From: Candidatus Altimarinota bacterium
GTDB taxonomy: Bacteria; Patescibacteriota; Gracilibacteria; BD1-5; UBA6164
DNA: 43,650 bases
Direction: 5' to 3'
Assembly (NCBI GenBank): GCA_028688895.1
Contig: JAQTXG010000013.1
Span: 1-43,650 of the forward strand
The notes below the pieces were generated by a model. It made no database searches. It saw only the letters and a program-made list of their open reading frames with translations, and had not been told where the DNA came from. Positions 43,248 to 43,650 of this stretch are shown piece after piece. Numbering within the stretch: position 1 is the stretch's first letter; every line of letters starts with the position of its first letter. Made by a program: the position numbers and the translations under genes.

Positions 43248-43414
43248 TTAAGGAAACAATGTAAAAGTCCTTCGTAAGAATAAAAATAAAGATTTTTTAG
43301 ATAAAATTTATGAAAATAATTTTTATCTTAGCTATTCTAAGAGAAAAATTTTTGAATGAATTTTAGCAAAAAAGGTTATTTTTTTCTAGAAGTATTTTTA
43401 CATTGTTTCCTTAA
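43248..43414. mobile_element. 167-bp element bounded by 19-bp perfect inverted repeats
   Basis: TTAAGGAAACAATGTAAAA (43248-43266) is repeated in perfect inverse at 43396-43414. Between them an open frame without TAA/TAG reads VKVLRKNKNKDFLDKIYENN, then on to TAG, but no ATG starts it. The right repeat contains the uvrC stop codon. It resembles a MITE or a small remnant of a transposable element. No target-site duplication beyond TTAA is clear. Confidence 0.5.
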
Positions 43415-43650
43415 TCCAATAATCAATGATTTTCAAGAGTTTCTATTTGTGTATTTGACAAAATAGTATGCAATTCATCTTTATCAATCTCTCTCAATTT
43501 TTCTAAATTTCAGTATTTATTTAATAGCTTTTTCCTTGTTTTTGGTCAAAAACCAGGTAATTCTTCTAGTATATTCTTTTTCATAGCCTTTATTCTGCTA
43601 TCTCTATTAAAAGTAATAGCAAATCTATGTGCTTCATCTCTGATTTTTTG
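43411..43650 (-). CDS. uvrC: Excinuclease ABC subunit C, C-terminal fragment at window edge
   Basis: The last 79 residues of UvrC, reading QKIRDEAHRFAITFNRDSRIK, then LPGFGPKTRKKLLNKYGNLEKLREI, the C-terminal helix-hairpin-helix domain. UvrC makes both incisions around a lesion in nucleotide excision repair. The rest is outside the window. The last codons overlap the inverted repeat at 43396-43414, so the final residue context may have been changed by it. Confidence 0.93.

Overview
This AT-rich window reads as genome sequence only if UGA encodes glycine (translation table 25). In table 11 nearly every gene breaks into short pieces, but TGA falls at invariant glycines: both UGA glycines of the UvrB P-loop, MCGIVG of PurF, SHGC of an L,D-transpeptidase, RGGGGSDG of XseA, and many glycines of CTP synthase. 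Tryptophan stays TGG, so this is not the Mollicutes UGA=Trp code. Codes of this type are known from Gracilibacteria and Absconditabacteria (SR1) in the Patescibacteria/CPR. I cannot tell these two apart from this window. Almost no gene has a Shine-Dalgarno sequence, and intrinsic terminators separate most genes.

Layout: 1-530 holds two small structured RNAs, each ending in a terminator. Next come uvrB, a class II glutamine amidotransferase, a VOC protein (-), a zinc ribbon (-), an HxlR regulator, a 492-aa unknown protein, a PHP phosphoesterase (-), a DUF1624 membrane protein and an L,D-transpeptidase lipoprotein (-), to 9.3 kb. At 9.4-15.2 kb are tmRNA, a GIY-YIG protein and a complete type III restriction-modification pair (mod-res). 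At 15.2-25 kb are a small protein, DUF4256, xseB-xseA, a saccharopine dehydrogenase-like oxidoreductase, a DASS transporter, a dienelactone hydrolase lipoprotein, a Lys-rich membrane-anchored protein, a UGA-free membrane protein (-), a chorismate mutase and an MFS transporter. At 25-30.6 kb are an ABC-F ATPase (-) whose arm contains four in-frame 57-bp GC-rich repeats, an alpha-amylase-like enzyme, a small protein and a SAM methyltransferase (-). At 30.9-34.6 kb an exported protein with two minisatellite-coded repeat regions faces, convergently, a membrane-anchored transglutaminase-like protein. At 34.7-43.65 kb are a short foreign-looking segment, purF (-), a small membrane protein, pyrG, an SSB-like small protein, an unknown protein (-), an M29-like aminopeptidase, a cysteine-containing membrane protein, tatD (-), an exported protein (-), a 19-bp inverted-repeat element and the C-terminal end of uvrC (-).

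Themes: DNA repair and nucleic-acid handling (uvrB, uvrC, xseAB, tatD, SSB-like), ribosome rescue and maintenance (tmRNA, ABC-F), nucleotide synthesis (purF, pyrG), defence (type III R-M) and a cell-surface set (L,D-transpeptidase, repeat protein, transglutaminase, anchored proteins). The most interesting items are genes without UGA codons that carry canonical Shine-Dalgarno sites in a genome otherwise lacking both, the repeat insertion in the ABC-F arm, and the surface repeat protein paired with a transglutaminase. CDS coordinates below use table 25 and include the stop codon.
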